The translations under genes and the position numbers were made by a program. Shown one piece after another: positions 44,773 through 54,980 of a stretch of 64,000 nt of DNA (the first letter of the stretch is position 1; each line of letters starts with the position of its first letter). The notes under the pieces were generated by a model. That model searched no databases and had not been told where the DNA came from. It saw only the letters and a list, made by a program, of their open reading frames with translations. The stretch comes from Granulicella sp. L60 (GTDB taxonomy: Bacteria > Acidobacteriota > Terriglobia > Terriglobales > Acidobacteriaceae): assembly GCF_009765825.1 (NCBI RefSeq), contig NZ_LMUR01000010.1, positions 509,783-573,782 on the forward strand, in the 5' to 3' direction.

Positions 44773-46203
44773 CTACGCACCTGCGATCGTCATACCTTCG
44801 ATGCGAATTGTAGGCGCTGCGCTTGCTCCGCGGAAGACGAGATCATTGCCGATGCCGACGATGTTGCGGTACATGTCTTTGAGATTTCCTGCGATGGTGA
44901 TCTCTTCGACGGGGTAGGCGATCTCGCCGTTCTCGATCCACATGCCGCTTGCGCCCTGGGAGTAGTCGCCGGTTACGAGGTTGACGCCGAAGCCCATGGT
45001 CTCGGTGACGTAGAGGCCGGATTTGATGTCGCCGATGATCTCGTCTGGTGTGAGCGTGCCGGCTTCGAGGAAGAAGTTGCCTGCGCCGATGCCGGGGTTT
45101 CCGGCGAGACCGCGAGAGGCGTTGCCGGTGGAGTGCATGTTGAGCTTGCGCGCGGTGTAGGTGTTCATGACGTAGTTCTTGAGGATGCCGCGTTCGACGA
45201 GGACGGTGCGGCGGGTGGGCAGGCCTTCGCCGTCGAAGGGACGGGTGCCGAAGCCGCCGGTCTTGATGTCGCTGCTGTCTTTTCCGCTGTCTTTGCCGCC
45301 GAAGACGATGGTGCCGTCGTCGATGACGGTGATGTTTTCTCCGGCGACCTGTTCGCCGAGGAGGCCGCTGAAGAAGGAGGCGTTGCGGTAGATGGCGTCG
45401 CCGTTGGCCGCGTCGAAGATGTTGCCGATGATGCTGCGGGCGATCTCGGGTGAGAAGACGACGGGGGCTTTTTGCGTTTTGACCTGGCGGGCGCCGAGGC
45501 GCTTAAGGGTGCGGCGGGCGGCTTCGTGACCTATTGCTTCGGGGTTCTCGAGCTTCCTGGTGGTGCGGGCGCTGGAGTACCAGTAGTTGCGCTGCATGTT
45601 GCCGTTTTCGTCGTGGGCGATGGGCGCGGCGGAGAAGCCGCAGTAGCTGCGACGGTATTCGCCGATGAAGCCGCGGGAGTTCATCAGGATCTTGTGCGAG
45701 GTGGAGGTGTCGAAGTCGCCGCCGCCGGAGTTCTGGATGCGGGCGTCGTAGGCCATGGCCGCTGCTTCGGTGCGTCGTGCGATCTCGATGCGCTCGGCGG
45801 GCGGCATCTGGTTAACGTCTTCGAAGTAGAGGTGCTGATCTTCGTCGATCTGGCCGAACTCGTGCGCTTCGGGGAGACCGGCGAAGGGGTCTTCGCTGGT
45901 GATCCTGGCGAGGGTGACTGCGCCTTCGACGAGGCGAGCGATGCTCTCGGCGGAGAAGTCGGACGAGGAGGTGCTGGCGGTGCGCTGGGCGTTGCCGGAT
46001 GCGATGAAGACGCGCAGGCCGACGGCACGGGAGCCGGATTCTTTGAGGGTTTCGACCTGGCCCAGACGCACGAGGGCGGAGAACTCATCGCCCTCGTAGA
46101 CGACAGCTTCGGCGTCGGTGGCTCCGGCTTTGAGGGCCTTTGCGAGGACTTCGGAGGCGAGCTGCTTCAGGTCGGACGAGACAACGGGCGCGGACTGTGA
46201 CAC
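44773..46203 (-). CDS. pmbA: TldE/PmbA-family protease partner
   Basis: A 476-residue TldE/PmbA protein. In E. coli TldE pairs with TldD to form a protease that cleaves unfolded peptides, including the microcin B17 leader and CcdA. This subunit lacks the HExxxH metal site, which lies on TldD, as expected. GLRVFIASGNAQRT and the conserved C-terminal GASGMWIENGEIAYPVEEITIAG mark the family. The gene is last in a run tldD, small zinc-ribbon-like, small zinc-ribbon-like, pmbA. It starts with GTG. Confidence 0.93.
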   Translation of the reverse strand: MSQSAPVVSSDLKQLASEVLAKALKAGATDAEAVVYEGDEFSALVRLGQVETLKESGSRAVGLRVFIASGNAQRTASTSSSDFSAESIARLVEGAVTLARITSEDPFAGLPEAHEFGQIDEDQHLYFEDVNQMPPAERIEIARRTEAAAMAYDARIQNSGGGDFDTSTSHKILMNSRGFIGEYRRSYCGFSAAPIAHDENGNMQRNYWYSSARTTRKLENPEAIGHEAARRTLKRLGARQVKTQKAPVVFSPEIARSIIGNIFDAANGDAIYRNASFFSGLLGEQVAGENITVIDDGTIVFGGKDSGKDSSDIKTGGFGTRPFDGEGLPTRRTVLVERGILKNYVMNTYTARKLNMHSTGNASRGLAGNPGIGAGNFFLEAGTLTPDEIIGDIKSGLYVTETMGFGVNLVTGDYSQGASGMWIENGEIAYPVEEITIAGNLKDMYRNIVGIGNDLVFRGASAAPTIRIEGMTIAGA

Positions 46204-46233
46204 GTATTACTTACCTCGACGGGCGATGTGACT

Positions 46234-46542
46234 TCAGCGAACTGGCGTTTGGGACATGCGGGACTGGCGACCGTCGGTGGCTTTGAGGAAGTGCATGCCG
46301 GCGAGGCAGTACTCGGAGTCGCTCTTGAGCTTGTGCTCAATGTGAGAGGCAGCTCCGTCTTCGGTGCGACGCTTGTAGAGCTTGACGGGGCCTCCGCAGT
46401 CCTTGCAGCGGAACTCGGTGTCGTTGTCTTCGAGGGCGACGGCGATGGGTTTGATCTTCCAGAATGGCTCGTAGCCACCGGTTGCTTTGACGCGGCGACG
46501 TTTTACTTCGCACTCGTAGAATTTTTCGCGGTCGATTGCCAT
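46234..46542 (-). CDS. Small zinc-ribbon-like protein (copy 2) between tldD and pmbA
   Basis: A 102-residue soluble basic protein with a likely zinc site: C46 and C49 (RCKDC), H70 and C79 (SEYC). An aromatic GGYEPFWKIKP motif (22-32) and a C-terminal KATDGRQ are also strong. It aligns end to end with the gene at 46642-46950, with identical Cys/His positions, so the two are duplicates. GAGG precedes the ATG. The family is not one I can name; a protein-binding adaptor, a TldD/TldE substrate or a nucleic-acid binder are all open. Confidence 0.75.
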   Translation of the reverse strand: MAIDREKFYECEVKRRRVKATGGYEPFWKIKPIAVALEDNDTEFRCKDCGGPVKLYKRRTEDGAASHIEHKLKSDSEYCLAGMHFLKATDGRQSRMSQTPVR

Positions 46543-46641
46543 GATGCACCTCGTTTGCAGGGAAGCTGTTGAGTCTTACTGTTACGTTTTACTTTCTGTT
46601 GTCGTGCAAAAGAGAGTGTGCGAAGAGTGTGCCGTTAGCGG

Positions 46642-46949
46642 CTATTCGACGGGATGGTCCGATTGCTTTGGCTGACGGCCGTCGGTGGCTTTTTTGAATA
46701 ACATACCGCCGAGGCAGTACTCGGAGTCGGCGGGAGATTTGTGTTCGACGTAGGGCACGGCGCCGGCTTTGCCGTTGCGGCCGAGGAGCTTGACCACGCC
46801 GAAGCAGTCCTTGCAGCGGAACTCGGTGTCGCTGTCGGCGAGTGCGTCGACTACAGGCTTGACCTTCCAGAAGGGCTCGTAACCACCGCCTGCCTTGACA
46901 CGACGGCGCTTCACTTCGCACTCATACATCTTTTCGCGTTCGACTGCCA

Positions 46950-46950
<1 letters not shown>
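46642..46950 (-). CDS. Small zinc-ribbon-like protein (copy 1) between tldD and pmbA
   Basis: A 102-residue paralogue of the downstream gene. C46, C49, H70 and C79, the CEVKRRRVKA start, GGYEPFWKVKP and KATDGRQ are shared, while the linkers (LGRNGKAGAV versus YKRRTEDGAA) differ. Its ATG shares one base with the tldD stop (TAATG), so translation is coupled to tldD. This tight link is the strongest hint that it works with TldD/TldE. No signal peptide or membrane segment. Confidence 0.8.
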
Positions 46951-48416
<1,466 letters not shown>

Positions 48417-48528
48417 TACTCTTGATTCTAGGCTTCTAAGGGGGCCGGGGCAACTGGAATCGGCGTAAGGGACGCTTCGGAGTAGACGCTACGCGATTGA
48501 AATGAGCAGATTAGATGGGGGAGCGGGT

Positions 48529-49380
48529 TCAGCGTCCGTGGGAGGGGTCGGATGAGGCGGCTACGTTGAGATCGAGGATCTGGCCGGGAAGGCCGGGGGC
48601 GTAGCAGTTGCCGTTGGGGGCGTAGGTCTTGCTGCAGGAGGCGGTGATGTCGCGGCGGCGCGGGGATTGGGCGTACTGCCAGGCGGTGACGTCTGGGGTT
48701 CCGCTGGCGTTCGGCGGCGGAGGCTGCATGGTGCATCCGCTGGCCGGGGGGCAGGCGTCCTGATAGACCCAGATGGCGACGGGGTGAAGGTGCTGGGCGG
48801 CGACGTGGTCGCGGATGTCCTGCACGGTGGTGATGGTCTTGCCGGGGCCGTCGGGGACGGGCTGTCCGCTGACGTAGGCTCCGGGGAGGTAGCCGGAGTG
48901 GGCGACTGCTTCGGTCCAGCCGAAGAGGTATCCGGACTGGGAGGAGGTGAGGCGGCCGCCTTCTTCCTGGTCGAGGAAGAGGATGGCGCCGGTGGGGAAG
49001 TGCTCGCGCTGGGCTGCGGCTACTGCGGCGGCGGCGTCCTTCGCACCGAGGGCGGCGGGAGTGGTGGCGGTGGACCTGCTGGTATGGGTGATCTCGGCGT
49101 CGAGGCGGCCGTTTGCGAGGACAAGGAAACCGAAGCCGTTATGGAGGAGTGCGTCGCGTTTGCCCTGCCAGGTGTTGTGGGTTGCGCCGGGGGGATTGTT
49201 GAGCCAGTATCCGGCGAAGGCGAAGTAGCGGTGCAGGGTGGGGAGTGCGGCGTCTCCGGGGTACTGGTTTTTGTCGAAGCCTGCGTAGGCGCTCTGCTGC
49301 GCGTGTGCGGTCTGTGCCGGCGTGAGAGCCAGCGTTAGGGACAGCATCACGGTGAGGGTAGATATCAGATACGAGCGCAT
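48529..49380 (-). CDS. Secreted DUF1906 glycoside-hydrolase-like protein
   Basis: A 283-residue exported protein. The ATG at 49380 gives a signal peptide ending near AHAQ; the open frame continues to a TTG 15 codons upstream. The mature part (AGFDKNQYPGDAAL, FLDQEEGG, YVSGQPVPDG, IWVYQD) fits DUF1906, a TIM-barrel family related to GH25-like and Rv2525c-type proteins linked to the cell envelope. Catalytic function is not established for this family. It is divergent from the YfiT-like gene. Confidence 0.7.
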   Translation of the reverse strand: MRSYLISTLTVMLSLTLALTPAQTAHAQQSAYAGFDKNQYPGDAALPTLHRYFAFAGYWLNNPPGATHNTWQGKRDALLHNGFGFLVLANGRLDAEITHTSRSTATTPAALGAKDAAAAVAAAQREHFPTGAILFLDQEEGGRLTSSQSGYLFGWTEAVAHSGYLPGAYVSGQPVPDGPGKTITTVQDIRDHVAAQHLHPVAIWVYQDACPPASGCTMQPPPPNASGTPDVTAWQYAQSPRRRDITASCSKTYAPNGNCYAPGLPGQILDLNVAASSDPSHGR

Positions 49381-49469
49381 GGTGGCGAAGGGATGCAAGG
49401 TCAACTCTTCATAGAGGTTACACAATGTCGTGTGCTAACTTGCAAAGATAAAGTTCTGGAGGAGGGTGT

Positions 49470-50003
49470 ATGTCGCTGAGCGAACTTGACCCGCGATATC
49501 CGATTGGCGGCTTTGCGGCGCCTGAGACTATTTCACCGGACGAACGGACCTCCGCGATCGGTACGCTGGCGGAGCTGCCGGAGCGCCTGCGCAATGCGGT
49601 GGATGGGTTGAGCTTTGCACAGCTGGGCGCGCCGTATCGCGAGGGTGGATGGAGCCTTCGCCAGGTGGTGCATCATATCGCCGACAGCCACATGAATGCG
49701 TTTATCCGGGTACGGCTCGCGCTGACTGAGGACTGGCCGACGATCAAGCCATACGACGAGGTGGCTTGGGCGAAGCTGCATGATTCGGCTGCGCCGGTGG
49801 AGTGGTCGCTGGAGCTGGTTGAGGCGCTGCATGCACGATGGGTGATGCTGCTGCAGTCGCTGAACGATCAGCAGTGGCAGCGGGGATTTAATCATCCGGA
49901 GAGTGGTCCGGTGACGGTGGAGCTGACGACGCTGACCTATGCGTGGCACTCGCGGCATCATGTGGCGCACATCACGCATCTGCGCAACCGAGAGGGCTGG
50001 TAG
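49470..50003 (+). CDS. DinB-fold YfiT/bacillithiol-transferase-like protein
   Basis: A 177-residue four-helix DinB-like protein of the YfiT branch. Metal His residues occur in VVHHIADSHM (about 66-75) and WHSRHHVAHI near the C-terminus. Relatives transfer thiols to electrophiles or act as metal hydrolases; the true thiol here is unknown. GAGG lies before the ATG. The GNAT gene begins 12 bases downstream and is probably cotranscribed. Confidence 0.85.
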   Translation: MSLSELDPRYPIGGFAAPETISPDERTSAIGTLAELPERLRNAVDGLSFAQLGAPYREGGWSLRQVVHHIADSHMNAFIRVRLALTEDWPTIKPYDEVAWAKLHDSAAPVEWSLELVEALHARWVMLLQSLNDQQWQRGFNHPESGPVTVELTTLTYAWHSRHHVAHITHLRNREGW

Positions 50004-50014
50004 CGTACCTGCGC

Positions 50015-50437
50015 ATGAGAACGATACAGATTGCTACGACCGCGGATGAGATCGATCGCTGTTTTCCGGTGATGCGTCAGCTTCGTCCGATGCTGGTTGC
50101 GGAGGAGTTTGTGGGCCGCATCCAGACGCAGCAGGCGGAGGGGTATCAGCTGGCGGTTCTCGAGGACAAGGGCGCGGTTGCGGCGGTTGCGGGCTTTCGT
50201 CTGCAGACGCTGCTGTGGAGCGGACGGACGCTCTACGTGGACGATCTGGTGACCGATGAGGCGATGCGGTCGCAGGGCCATGGCGAGGCAATGCTGAAGT
50301 GGCTGATCGCACTGGCACGCGAGGCCGGGTGCACGACGTTCATGCTGGACTCGGGAACGCATCGGCATGAGGCGCATGCGTTTTACTTTCGCAATGGGCT
50401 GCGGATCTCGGACTTTCACTTCAAGCTTGCTCTGTAG
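50015..50437 (+). CDS. GNAT-family N-acetyltransferase
   Basis: A 140-residue acetyltransferase with VDDLVTDEAMRSQGHGEAML as the acetyl-CoA motif (LVT strand then RSQGHG loop) and a conserved RNGLRISDFHF end. The frame is open 24 codons further, overlapping the DinB-like gene, but the ATG at 50015 is the natural start. Substrate unknown. Confidence 0.85.
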   Translation: MRTIQIATTADEIDRCFPVMRQLRPMLVAEEFVGRIQTQQAEGYQLAVLEDKGAVAAVAGFRLQTLLWSGRTLYVDDLVTDEAMRSQGHGEAMLKWLIALAREAGCTTFMLDSGTHRHEAHAFYFRNGLRISDFHFKLAL

Positions 50438-50503
50438 GTTCCGTCGATCATCTTGAGCGTCATTGATGCATCTGCGTGCATGCAGGTGTGATAGCGTTCG
50501 GCT

Positions 50504-52096
50504 ATGTCGCCAAGAGCCACCTCCGCGGAGCCTGCGCAGACGGTGGAACAGATCTCCGCCGCAGTGGAAACATTTTTAGCTGAGTCGCCGCGTGCCGTGG
50601 TGCTGGAAGACGGCAAGGTGGTCTTCGATTTGCGCGATGCGAAGTACAAGCTGGCGGCTGAACATGGACGCTGCACACTGCATCTGTGGAGTGAGGATCG
50701 CAATTTGGTCCGGCGAGTGAGTGCGACGGAGATGCGCAACGGGGTGTTGCGGCTGAGTACGCATCGCTTCGGGCAGACGAAGCCTCAGACGCTGGAGCTG
50801 GTGACTGATCCTGATCGACGCACGCCGTCTACGCGAGAGGCGACGCGGGTGAAGTATCTGCGTGTGCTGGAGCGTGTGCTGGTGCGGAGTTTTCCGGAGT
50901 TCAAGCCGGAGGCGTTTCGGACGGCGATGGATCTGGAGAAGAGCTTTGGGCCGGCGTATGCGCGGGGATCGCTGGTGCAGGGACAGAAGGCGTGGGCTGT
51001 GATCGCGGTGAATGAGGAGGAGACGCAGGCTACGGTCGACGGCGTTTTGACGCTGGGGATTCTGTGGCTGCACCATTGTCGCGAGTCGGGGGATGGGCGC
51101 AGGCTGTATCAGGGATTGAAGCTGGTGGTGCCGCGGGGTATGGCGACGCTGACGCTGTCGCGGATGGCGTGGCTGAATGTGTCTGCGGCGCAGTGGGAGC
51201 TTTGGGAGCTGGATGAGAAGAGCGAAGAACTGGAGCAGCGCGATGCTGCGGACCATGGAAATCTGACGACGCGGCTGATGCATGCGCCGAATGAACAGGC
51301 GGCACGGGAGCGGTTTGCCGAGTCCAGAGCGCGGGTGATGGCGCTGGTTCCGGAGACGATGCGCGAGGTGGTGGAGGAGCGGATCCGCAGCGGAACGGAG
51401 CTTGCGTTTTTGCTGCATGGGTTGGAGTTTGCGCGGGTGCGGATGGGGTACGCGGGAAACTCGTTTAATAGCGCGCAGGAGATTACGTTTGGCGCGGGCG
51501 CGAATGAGACCCCGCTGACGGATGAGAACGAGAGTGAGTTACGGGAGTTGGTGTCACGGCTGTTTGCGCGTCGCGTTGCCGGCGGGGATAAACGCGATCC
51601 GCTGTATCGCATGCAGCCTGAGCGGTGGCTGGAGAGTGTGTTGCGGCGCGATGTTTCGCCGATCGATGAGCACTTGAAGACGGACCATGTTTATACGCAG
51701 GTGCCTGCGTTTGCGGCGGCGGATCGTGGGATGCTGGACCTGCTTGGCGTGGGTGGTGATGGGCGTTTGGCTGTGATGGAGTTGAAGGCGGAGGAGGATC
51801 TGCATCTTGCTTTGCAGGGGCTTGATTACTGGGTGCGGGTGCGGTGGCATCATCTGCAGCATCTCGATCAGGCGACGGGGCTGGGTGAGTTTCAGCGGCA
51901 TGGATACTTTGGTGGACTGCGGTTGTCGACAGAGGCTCCGCGGCTGTATCTGGTTGCTCCTGCACTGCGGATACATCCTGCGACGGAGATGGTGTTGCGC
52001 TATCTGTCGCCTCGGGTGGAGTGGACTCTGGTGGCGTTGGATGAGCGATGGCGGGTGAAGGTAAAAGCTGTTTGGCGGAAGCGTGGAAGGGAATAA
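50504..52096 (+). CDS. Large protein with a PD-(D/E)XK nuclease-like C-terminal domain
   Basis: A 530-residue protein with no signal peptide. The N-terminal 350 residues are Arg-rich and helical, and I do not recognise a family. The C-terminal part (about 400-480) has D in RGMLDLLGVG, then VMELKAEED with an ExK pair and ALQGLDYWVRV, the order seen in PD-(D/E)XK nucleases and in NucS-type domains. A DNA-acting enzyme is a reasonable guess, but activity is not established. It lies between the GNAT and the chagasin-NlpE gene on the same strand. Confidence 0.7.
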   Translation: MSPRATSAEPAQTVEQISAAVETFLAESPRAVVLEDGKVVFDLRDAKYKLAAEHGRCTLHLWSEDRNLVRRVSATEMRNGVLRLSTHRFGQTKPQTLELVTDPDRRTPSTREATRVKYLRVLERVLVRSFPEFKPEAFRTAMDLEKSFGPAYARGSLVQGQKAWAVIAVNEEETQATVDGVLTLGILWLHHCRESGDGRRLYQGLKLVVPRGMATLTLSRMAWLNVSAAQWELWELDEKSEELEQRDAADHGNLTTRLMHAPNEQAARERFAESRARVMALVPETMREVVEERIRSGTELAFLLHGLEFARVRMGYAGNSFNSAQEITFGAGANETPLTDENESELRELVSRLFARRVAGGDKRDPLYRMQPERWLESVLRRDVSPIDEHLKTDHVYTQVPAFAAADRGMLDLLGVGGDGRLAVMELKAEEDLHLALQGLDYWVRVRWHHLQHLDQATGLGEFQRHGYFGGLRLSTEAPRLYLVAPALRIHPATEMVLRYLSPRVEWTLVALDERWRVKVKAVWRKRGRE

Positions 52097-52118
52097 GATC
52101 GCTGGCGAGAGGTTCGCA

Positions 52119-52898
52119 ATGATCTTTGGAAGATTTGCTGTGGGGTTGGCTGGTCTGCTGATGGTGATGGGTGTAGGTGTTGGGCAGGCGAAGACGGTGA
52201 CGCTGGGGGCGTCGGATAACCGGACGGATGTCTCGCTGATTTTGGGGGACACGCTTGTGGTGGAGCTCTCGGCGGGCGATGTGAACGGCTTTCAGTGGGT
52301 GTCGCATCTGCCGAAGGGTTCTGGGCTGGCGGCTCTGAATGAGGATGTGGTGCCTGCCAGCAAGGCTGCTGGGCCGGTGCAGATCAAGCAGTTTCGGTTC
52401 AATGCGGCGGCGGTTGGCGAGGTGACGTTGGTGTTTGGTTTCGAGACTGAGGTGAAGGTTCCGGGTGGGGCTCCACAGGATACGTCTGCGTATTCGGTGC
52501 GGGTGCATATCGGGTCGGGTGCTCCGCAGGCGGGAACGGCTGTTCTCTTCGGGACTTATAAGGGGACGATGCCTTGTGCGGATTGCAGTGGGTTGGATAT
52601 GGTGCTTCGGCTGTATGCGAAGGGGAAGTACGACACGACGTATGCGTTTTATGTTCGGACGCAGACGTATCGCGGGGCTCCGCATGGGGACGTGACGTTT
52701 TCGGATCGGGGCGAATGGTTCTTGTCGCGCGGCGATGCTACGGACCCAGATGCGACGGTGTATCAGCTCAACCCAGATGATGCGCAGCGGGCGGATTCAT
52801 TTTTGGTGGAGGAGAAGGGTGCGGCGCTGGTTCAGTTGGATCGGGAGCAAAAGCCGATCGATACTACGATGAACATGACTCTGAGGAAAGTGCCTTAA
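52119..52898 (+). CDS. Exported chagasin-like plus NlpE-like fusion protein
   Basis: A 259-residue exported protein. A signal peptide (1-24) is followed by a chagasin/I42-type inhibitor-like domain (about 30-130: GDTLVVELSAGDVNGFQW, a variant of the NPTTGYxW loop) and an NlpE-like domain (about 147-250: YKGTMPCADCSGLDMVLRL with the CxxC site). Chagasin proteins inhibit cysteine peptidases, and NlpE senses copper or surface stress. There is no lipobox, unlike NlpE of enterobacteria. ATG 52119 is chosen because GAGAGG precedes it. The fusion is unusual. Confidence 0.8.
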   Translation: MIFGRFAVGLAGLLMVMGVGVGQAKTVTLGASDNRTDVSLILGDTLVVELSAGDVNGFQWVSHLPKGSGLAALNEDVVPASKAAGPVQIKQFRFNAAAVGEVTLVFGFETEVKVPGGAPQDTSAYSVRVHIGSGAPQAGTAVLFGTYKGTMPCADCSGLDMVLRLYAKGKYDTTYAFYVRTQTYRGAPHGDVTFSDRGEWFLSRGDATDPDATVYQLNPDDAQRADSFLVEEKGAALVQLDREQKPIDTTMNMTLRKVP

Positions 52899-52915
52899 GC
52901 GCCTGCGCGGCGGGC

Positions 52916-53031
52916 GGTCACTTCGTGACTTTCATACCGCTTTGCGTGGGCCTCCCGTTGGTCGGCAGGAAAGATCTTTCAGGCGACCATCGGGAGCAGC
53001 GACCGAAGGGGTATGGAAGTCACGAAGTGAC
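52916..53031. repeat. Long palindromic intergenic repeat, copy B
   Basis: Outer palindromes GTCACTTCGTGAC (52917-52929) and GTCACGAAGTGAC (53019-53031) are mutual complements. Inside are CATACC and GGTATG half-sites and a 13-bp hairpin, CTCCCGTTGGTCG (52952-52964) against CGACCATCGGGAG (52984-52996), with one mismatch. Same element type as at 31951 and 58050. It fills the gap between convergent genes and could terminate both transcripts. Confidence 0.88.
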
Positions 53032-53043
53032 CGCAGGTCGTCA

Positions 53044-54390
53044 TCAGTCGCAGTAGGCGGCGGAGGCGAAGAGCGATTCGTCTTGATCCACGGGTAGTGG
53101 TTCTGCGGTGATTTTGCTTTCGGCGCGCGTGGCGAAGAAGTGGTCTACGGCGTCCAGGACGGAATCGCCGTTTTTCGATTCGAAGATCTGTTTGCGCAGT
53201 CCGCTGCCGCCGGGGACACCGTGGGTGAACCAGCTTGCGAACTGCTTCATCTTGCCGACGCAGTCGCGGTGACGCTGGTCGCGGGCGATCTGACCGGCAG
53301 CGGTGATGGCGGCTGCGCGGGCCGCTTCGGCTGCCTCTTCGAGTGCAATCTCATCGACCAACATGCCGAAGTAGGTGCGGATCATGCGGTAGCGATCCTG
53401 GTCGGTGGGGTGGTCGTAGGTGCCGACGCCGGTGGCCTCTTTGGAGGCGGTGTACTGCGCGATCTGGCGGAAGATCCATGGGTTTGCCGGGGCGGCGCGG
53501 CCGATCATGACGGCGTCGCAGTGGGTGACGTCCACCATGGCGGCGGCGTCTTCGGGAGTGCGGATGTCGCCGTTGCCGATGACTGGGATGTTTACGGCGT
53601 CTTTGACTGCGGCGATGTACTCCCAGCGCGCCTGGCCGGTGTAGCCATCTTCGCGGGTGCGGGCGTGGAGGGCGATGGCGTTGAGGCCGCAGTCTTCGGC
53701 GAGCTTCGCAAGCTCGACGCAGACGATGTTTTTGTCGTTCCAGCCCATGCGGATCTTGACGGTGAAGGGGATGGTGACGGCGGCGCGGATGTTTTTGAAG
53801 AGGGTCGCAATGAGTGGCAGGTCGCGCAGCAGGCCGGAGCCGCCGTTGCAGGCGACGACGCGCTTGGCGGGGCAGCCGAGGTTGAGATCGACGAGGTCGA
53901 AGCCGGCGTCCTGCACGATGCGCGCGGAGTCGGCGAGGGTGGTGGGGTTGGAGCCGAAGAGCTGCGCGGAGATGGGGTGTTCGTCGTCGTAGTAGGTGAG
54001 GTAGCGCTTGCGCTTGACCTCGCGCATACGGGAGAGGCCATCGGCGGAGGTGAACTCCGTCATGATGAGGCCGCAGCCGGACTGCTGGTTGGAGGTGACG
54101 CTGTCTACATTTGCGGCGTTTGCAGCTCCGCCGTTCGCGGTATCTCCGGCGTTCGCGGTATCTCCGGCGTGATCGGCGGTGCTCTCAGCGGCGCTGGAAA
54201 ACTGGCTGGCGTTCTTGATGAAGCGGCGGAAGACGGTGTCGGTGACGCCGGCCATGGGGGCGAGGACTGTGGCCGGGGCGATCTGGACGTTGCCGATGGT
54301 GAAGCTGGCGGGGACGCGGGTGTGCTCGGGCATGGTGTGCTCGTTGGGCGAGTCCCAGCGTTTCTGCTCGAGGGTGTAGCGCTTTTTCAT
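53044..54390 (-). CDS. tRNA-dihydrouridine synthase with an inserted low-complexity loop
   Basis: A 448-residue Dus-family flavoenzyme that reduces uridine in tRNA to dihydrouridine. The barrel signature LAPMAGVTDTVFRRF, the catalytic Cys in NLGCPAKRVVACNGGSGLL and GNGDIRTPEDA are present. Between the first strand and GLIMTEFTS there is an extra Ala/Asn/Thr-rich segment of about 45 residues (SSAAESTADHAGDTANAGD and onward) that other Dus enzymes lack. The ATG at 54390 is favoured over a frame-extended start. It is best described as DusB-like; the target position is uncertain. Confidence 0.9.
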   Translation of the reverse strand: MKKRYTLEQKRWDSPNEHTMPEHTRVPASFTIGNVQIAPATVLAPMAGVTDTVFRRFIKNASQFSSAAESTADHAGDTANAGDTANGGAANAANVDSVTSNQQSGCGLIMTEFTSADGLSRMREVKRKRYLTYYDDEHPISAQLFGSNPTTLADSARIVQDAGFDLVDLNLGCPAKRVVACNGGSGLLRDLPLIATLFKNIRAAVTIPFTVKIRMGWNDKNIVCVELAKLAEDCGLNAIALHARTREDGYTGQARWEYIAAVKDAVNIPVIGNGDIRTPEDAAAMVDVTHCDAVMIGRAAPANPWIFRQIAQYTASKEATGVGTYDHPTDQDRYRMIRTYFGMLVDEIALEEAAEAARAAAITAAGQIARDQRHRDCVGKMKQFASWFTHGVPGGSGLRKQIFESKNGDSVLDAVDHFFATRAESKITAEPLPVDQDESLFASAAYCD

Positions 54391-54412
54391 AACGTTTCGT
54401 GATGGGACAGAC

Positions 54413-54438
54413 AAAGGCCCCCGCGGATGGCGGAGGCC
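54413..54438 (-). terminator. Rho-independent terminator of rpmE
   Basis: A nine-pair stem with one G-T wobble (54416-54424 with 54430-54438) followed on the minus strand by TTTG. It sits 22 bases after the rpmE stop. Confidence 0.7.
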
Positions 54439-54459
54439 CCTGGGTGGTTTTGGCTCCGC

Positions 54460-54699
54460 TTACTTGGTGGCAGCGGTCTCGGCCTTGCCTGCGTCGGACT
54501 TGGCGAACTTGCGGCGGAAGCGCTCGACACGGCCTGCGGTGTCGATCAGCTTCTGCTTGCCGGTGAAGAACGGGTGGCAGGCGGAGCAGATTTCGACGAC
54601 GATGTCGCCCTTGTGCGTGGAGCGGGTCTCAAAGGTGCTGCCGCAGGCGCATTTGACGTTGATGGCGTTGTAGCTTGGGTGAATACCTTCTTTTGGCAT
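54460..54699 (-). CDS. rpmE: 50S ribosomal protein L31, zinc-binding type
   Basis: A 79-residue L31 protein. C17, C19, C38 and C41 form the zinc site that marks the C+ type. The frame extends 19 codons upstream, but the ATG at 54699 follows AAGGA and gives the family start [11 protein letters not shown] longer Ala/Lys-rich tail than usual is present. A terminator follows. Confidence 0.97.
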   Translation of the reverse strand: MPKEGIHPSYNAINVKCACGSTFETRSTHKGDIVVEICSACHPFFTGKQKLIDTAGRVERFRRKFAKSDAGKAETAATK

Positions 54700-54980
54700 G
54701 GTAATAGTCCTTTTCTTTAATCTTTGTATGCCTGCCGGCTCGCGGTTCGCTTGCAACGGTAGAGTTCACGTCACATCGAAGTGCCTGTCGCGCCGCCGCT
54801 TACGCCTCGGTCAGGAGGCGTTCAAGCAGTTGGTTTCAGTTTATCTGTTTTAGTTGGATTCGCACAGGGGAATTTGGATTCAGGTGCTGCGATACTGGAG
54901 GAACGCTCGATACTCCAATGGCCAGGTTCTGGCAGTGAACTGCGGCAGTGAGTATCGGTAGCGGCCAGATAGAGCAAAAG

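Noticed and set aside
54700-54980. Possible tRNA gene between rpmE and the DnaC-like gene
   Set aside because: No TpsiC-like GTTCGA box with matching arms and acceptor stem could be folded.
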